DNA from: Parachlamydiales bacterium
Lineage (GTDB): Bacteria; Chlamydiota; Chlamydiia; Chlamydiales; Simkaniaceae
Direction: 5' to 3'
Length of the DNA stretch: 6,703 nucleotides
NCBI GenBank assembly: GCA_030641465.1
Contig: DAOWHK010000230.1
Span: 1-6,703 of the forward strand
Below, piece after piece: positions 4,871-6,703 of the stretch. A program made the position numbers and the translations under genes. The notes under the pieces were generated by a model that was given only the letters and a program-made list of their open reading frames with translations, ran no database searches and was not told the origin of the DNA. Numbering within the stretch: position 1 is the first letter of the stretch; each line of letters opens with the position of its first letter.

Positions 4871-5770
4871 ATGAATCCTAAAAAACCGACTTGTTTTGTC
4901 GCAAGTATCGAAAAAACGCTTTTTAAAAAAATGGAAAAAGAGCTAGAGGAACAAGGATTTGTCTTTTCAAAACCTCAGTATACGGAATTTCAAGCAAAGA
5001 AAAAAGGGGTCGTTTGCACTCTTTATAAATCAGGCAAAATTACTGTTCAAGGTGCGGGAAAAGATGATTTTATTACCTATTATTTAGAACCTGAAATCCT
5101 GAAAACTTTTTCTTATTCCTACCCTCTTCAAGACCTCGATTTTACACCACGCATTGGTGTTGACGAAGCTGGAAAAGGAGATTTTTTTGGACCTCTTTGT
5201 GTGGGAGCTCTTTATGCAGATAAAAAAGGGATTCAAACACTTATTGAAATGGGTGTATGTGATAGTAAAAAAATGAAGGATACCAAGATTTGCCTCCTCG
5301 CAAAAAAAATTAAAGAGCAATTTGACTACCATTTAATACAGCTTAATCCTTCAAAATATAATGAGCTTTATTCCAAGTTTAACAACCTCAATTCCCTTCT
5401 TGCTTGGGGACATGCCTCAGCAATAGAAACTGTGTCTAAAAAAACGTCCTGCAAAAATGTCATTATCGATCAATTTGCAAATGAATCTGTCGTACTCTTG
5501 GCATTAAAGAAAAAAAACCTTGAACTCGATCTTACACAAAGACACCGCGGAGAAGAGGATATTATTGTTGCTGGAGCGTCCATTCTTGCAAGAGCATGTT
5601 TTGTAGAAGGAATACAAAGACTTGGAGATACTTACTCTACCATATTGCCAAAAGGCGCTTCTAAAGCAGTCATTGCATCAGGTAAAAAACTTGTCGACAA
5701 ATATGGACCGAATATACTCATGGAACTTGGAAAGCTTCACTTTAAAACCAAGGAACAAATTCTGAATTGA
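4871..5770 (+). CDS. rnhC: Ribonuclease HIII
   Basis: A 299-residue, full-length RNase HIII, which cleaves the RNA strand of RNA-DNA hybrids such as R-loops and primer remnants. Residues 1-90 are the N-terminal TBP-like substrate-binding domain typical of the HIII class (GVVCTLYKSGKITVQGAGK at 46-64). The catalytic domain starts with RIGVDEAGKGDFFGPLCVGA (94-113), where D98 and E99 are metal ligands and the GKGDFFGP form separates HIII from HII. D200 in VIIDQFAN is the third acidic residue, and the acidic cluster E228-E229-D230 just before the VAGASILAR motif holds the fourth. The ATG at 4871 gives the normal N-terminus; the ribosome site is weak (TTAAGAA). The recN start codon follows after a single base, so the two are probably co-transcribed. 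Adjacency to rodZ resembles the C. trachomatis CT008/CT009 pair, from memory. Confidence 0.95.
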   Translation: MNPKKPTCFVASIEKTLFKKMEKELEEQGFVFSKPQYTEFQAKKKGVVCTLYKSGKITVQGAGKDDFITYYLEPEILKTFSYSYPLQDLDFTPRIGVDEAGKGDFFGPLCVGALYADKKGIQTLIEMGVCDSKKMKDTKICLLAKKIKEQFDYHLIQLNPSKYNELYSKFNNLNSLLAWGHASAIETVSKKTSCKNVIIDQFANESVVLLALKKKNLELDLTQRHRGEEDIIVAGASILARACFVEGIQRLGDTYSTILPKGASKAVIASGKKLVDKYGPNILMELGKLHFKTKEQILN

Positions 5771-5771
5771 C

Positions 5772-6703
5772 ATGCTAAAGTATCTCAAATTAACAAATAT
5801 GATCTTAATTGATCACTCAGAAATTGAATTTCAGAAGGGTCTTAACATTCTTTCAGGAGAAACAGGCGCTGGCAAAACAATCTTACTTCAAGCGCTAGAT
5901 CTAGTTTTTGGAAAAAAAACAGACACCTCCGTTATTCGCAGCGAAAAAGATCGAGCAATCATTGAAGCGGCGTTTGAAATACAGAGTCTACCAAAACTGC
6001 ATGCAATTCTTGAATCTTCTGGGATTCTTGTTAATCCTGAAGAATATTTAATCATTAAACGGGAAATCCCAAAAATTGGAAATACTCGCACTTTTATCAA
6101 CTCTCAAATGGTCACTCTTGCATTTCTCGAACAGATTAAAACGCACCTTTTTGAAATCGCTTCCCAAAACTATGGAATTCGATTGCGATCCAATGACTTT
6201 CAAAGAGAAATTCTCGATACGTACGCAAAACTCGAAATGGATGTTCAAGAATACAAAAACTTGTCCGAGCAAAATACAAAACGTCAAACAGAGCTAAGTG
6301 AGCTTCAAGAGGAAAAAAACCAGTCCTCTCTTGAGATCGATCGTCTTTCAATGCAGTATCAAGAAATTTGCGATGCAGATATCAAAGACAGTGAAGATGA
6401 TGAGCTTTTCTCAGAATATTCAAAACTTGCAAATTCTCAAGAAATAAGCGGAAAAATTGAAGAGATCCAAAAGACAATATCAAGTCAAGTAGACGCGCTT
6501 GTTTATGCGCAAAAAGCCCTTGAGAAGCTTCTTTTAAAAGATGAAGCCCTAATAGAGCCTTTCCAGCTCATTAACTCTTCTAGTGTAAACATTTCTGAGG
6601 CGACATTTTTTTTAAGTCAATATTTGGATAATATTTCCTACGATCCAAAAAGACTAGATTTTTTGGAAAAGAGACTTTCACTTATTGATAAGTTTAAGAA
6701 AAA
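5772..6703 (+). CDS. recN: DNA repair protein RecN, N-terminal part (runs off the window)
   Basis: The first 310 codons of an SMC-like ATPase that is normally about 550 residues and acts early in repair of double-strand breaks by bringing DNA ends together. The start MLKYLKLTNMILIDHSEIEF matches the RecN N-terminus; Walker A is GETGAGKT at 29-36; RTFIN at 106-110 corresponds to the RecN R-x-(W/F)-I-N motif. A charged coiled coil begins near 150. DPKRLDFLEKRL (291-302) is the characteristic block where the coiled coil turns toward the second half. Walker B and the signature motif lie beyond the right edge. The family's usual HGQH-type stretch is replaced here by IASQNYG (129-135), keeping only the glutamine. 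The ATG is 1 bp after the rnhC stop, so translation is probably coupled. Confidence 0.93.
   Translation, partial: MLKYLKLTNMILIDHSEIEFQKGLNILSGETGAGKTILLQALDLVFGKKTDTSVIRSEKDRAIIEAAFEIQSLPKLHAILESSGILVNPEEYLIIKREIPKIGNTRTFINSQMVTLAFLEQIKTHLFEIASQNYGIRLRSNDFQREILDTYAKLEMDVQEYKNLSEQNTKRQTELSELQEEKNQSSLEIDRLSMQYQEICDADIKDSEDDELFSEYSKLANSQEISGKIEEIQKTISSQVDALVYAQKALEKLLLKDEALIEPFQLINSSSVNISEATFFLSQYLDNISYDPKRLDFLEKRLSLIDKFKK

Noticed and set aside
5084..5332. Minus-strand frame inside rnhC
   Set aside because: It is antisense to the catalytic core of RNase HIII and shows no recognisable protein features.
1..6703. tRNA, rRNA, CRISPR array, toxin-antitoxin or defence system
   Set aside because: No cloverleaf, rRNA words, regularly spaced repeats or recognisable defence domains were found on either strand.

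Overview
The window looks like chromosomal DNA of a low-GC member of the Chlamydiota, most likely an environmental 'Chlamydia-like' endosymbiont of a eukaryotic host rather than a classical animal Chlamydia. The clues are: a short RodZ that ends straight after its membrane helix; a type HIII RNase H beside it (as I recall, the same pair are neighbours in Chlamydia trachomatis, CT008/CT009); a Ser/Thr kinase fused to a C-terminal SUMF1/FGE-like domain, the layout of chlamydial Pkn1; and a eukaryote-type F-box protein, a class known from amoeba-associated chlamydiae. The taxonomic call is inference; no rRNA or other decisive marker is present.

Layout. (1) Positions 1-1934, plus strand: two members of one family of helical, lysine-rich proteins. 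The first is probably the C-terminal part of a gene that begins before the window. The second has an N-terminal F-box (886-1155) and continues in another reading frame (1119-1934), so it looks frameshifted. Between them, 585-885 is AT-rich, holds a possible promoter with TTAACCC repeats, and a short higher-GC stretch of unknown origin. (2) 1906-3915, minus strand: a 669-residue kinase-SUMF1 fusion whose catalytic HRD motif reads HRG and whose gene carries a G8 tract. It converges with, and overlaps by 29 bp, the end of the F-box reading frame. (3) 3916-4181: mostly non-coding, with a 14-bp perfect palindrome and a doubtful 60-codon ORF. (4) 4182-4589, minus strand: rodZ. (5) 4590-4870: divergent promoter region holding a 164-bp imperfect palindrome with 27-bp terminal arms, resembling a miniature inverted-repeat element. 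(6) 4871-end, plus strand: rnhC and the first 310 codons of recN, separated by 1 bp and probably one transcript.

Functionally the right half is housekeeping: cell shape and division (RodZ with MreB), removal of RNA from DNA hybrids (RNase HIII) and double-strand-break repair (RecN). The left half is accessory and host-directed in character: F-box proteins would hijack the host SCF ubiquitin ligase if secreted, and the kinase-like protein may be a signalling or scaffold protein. I see no defence system, CRISPR array, RNA gene or complete insertion sequence.
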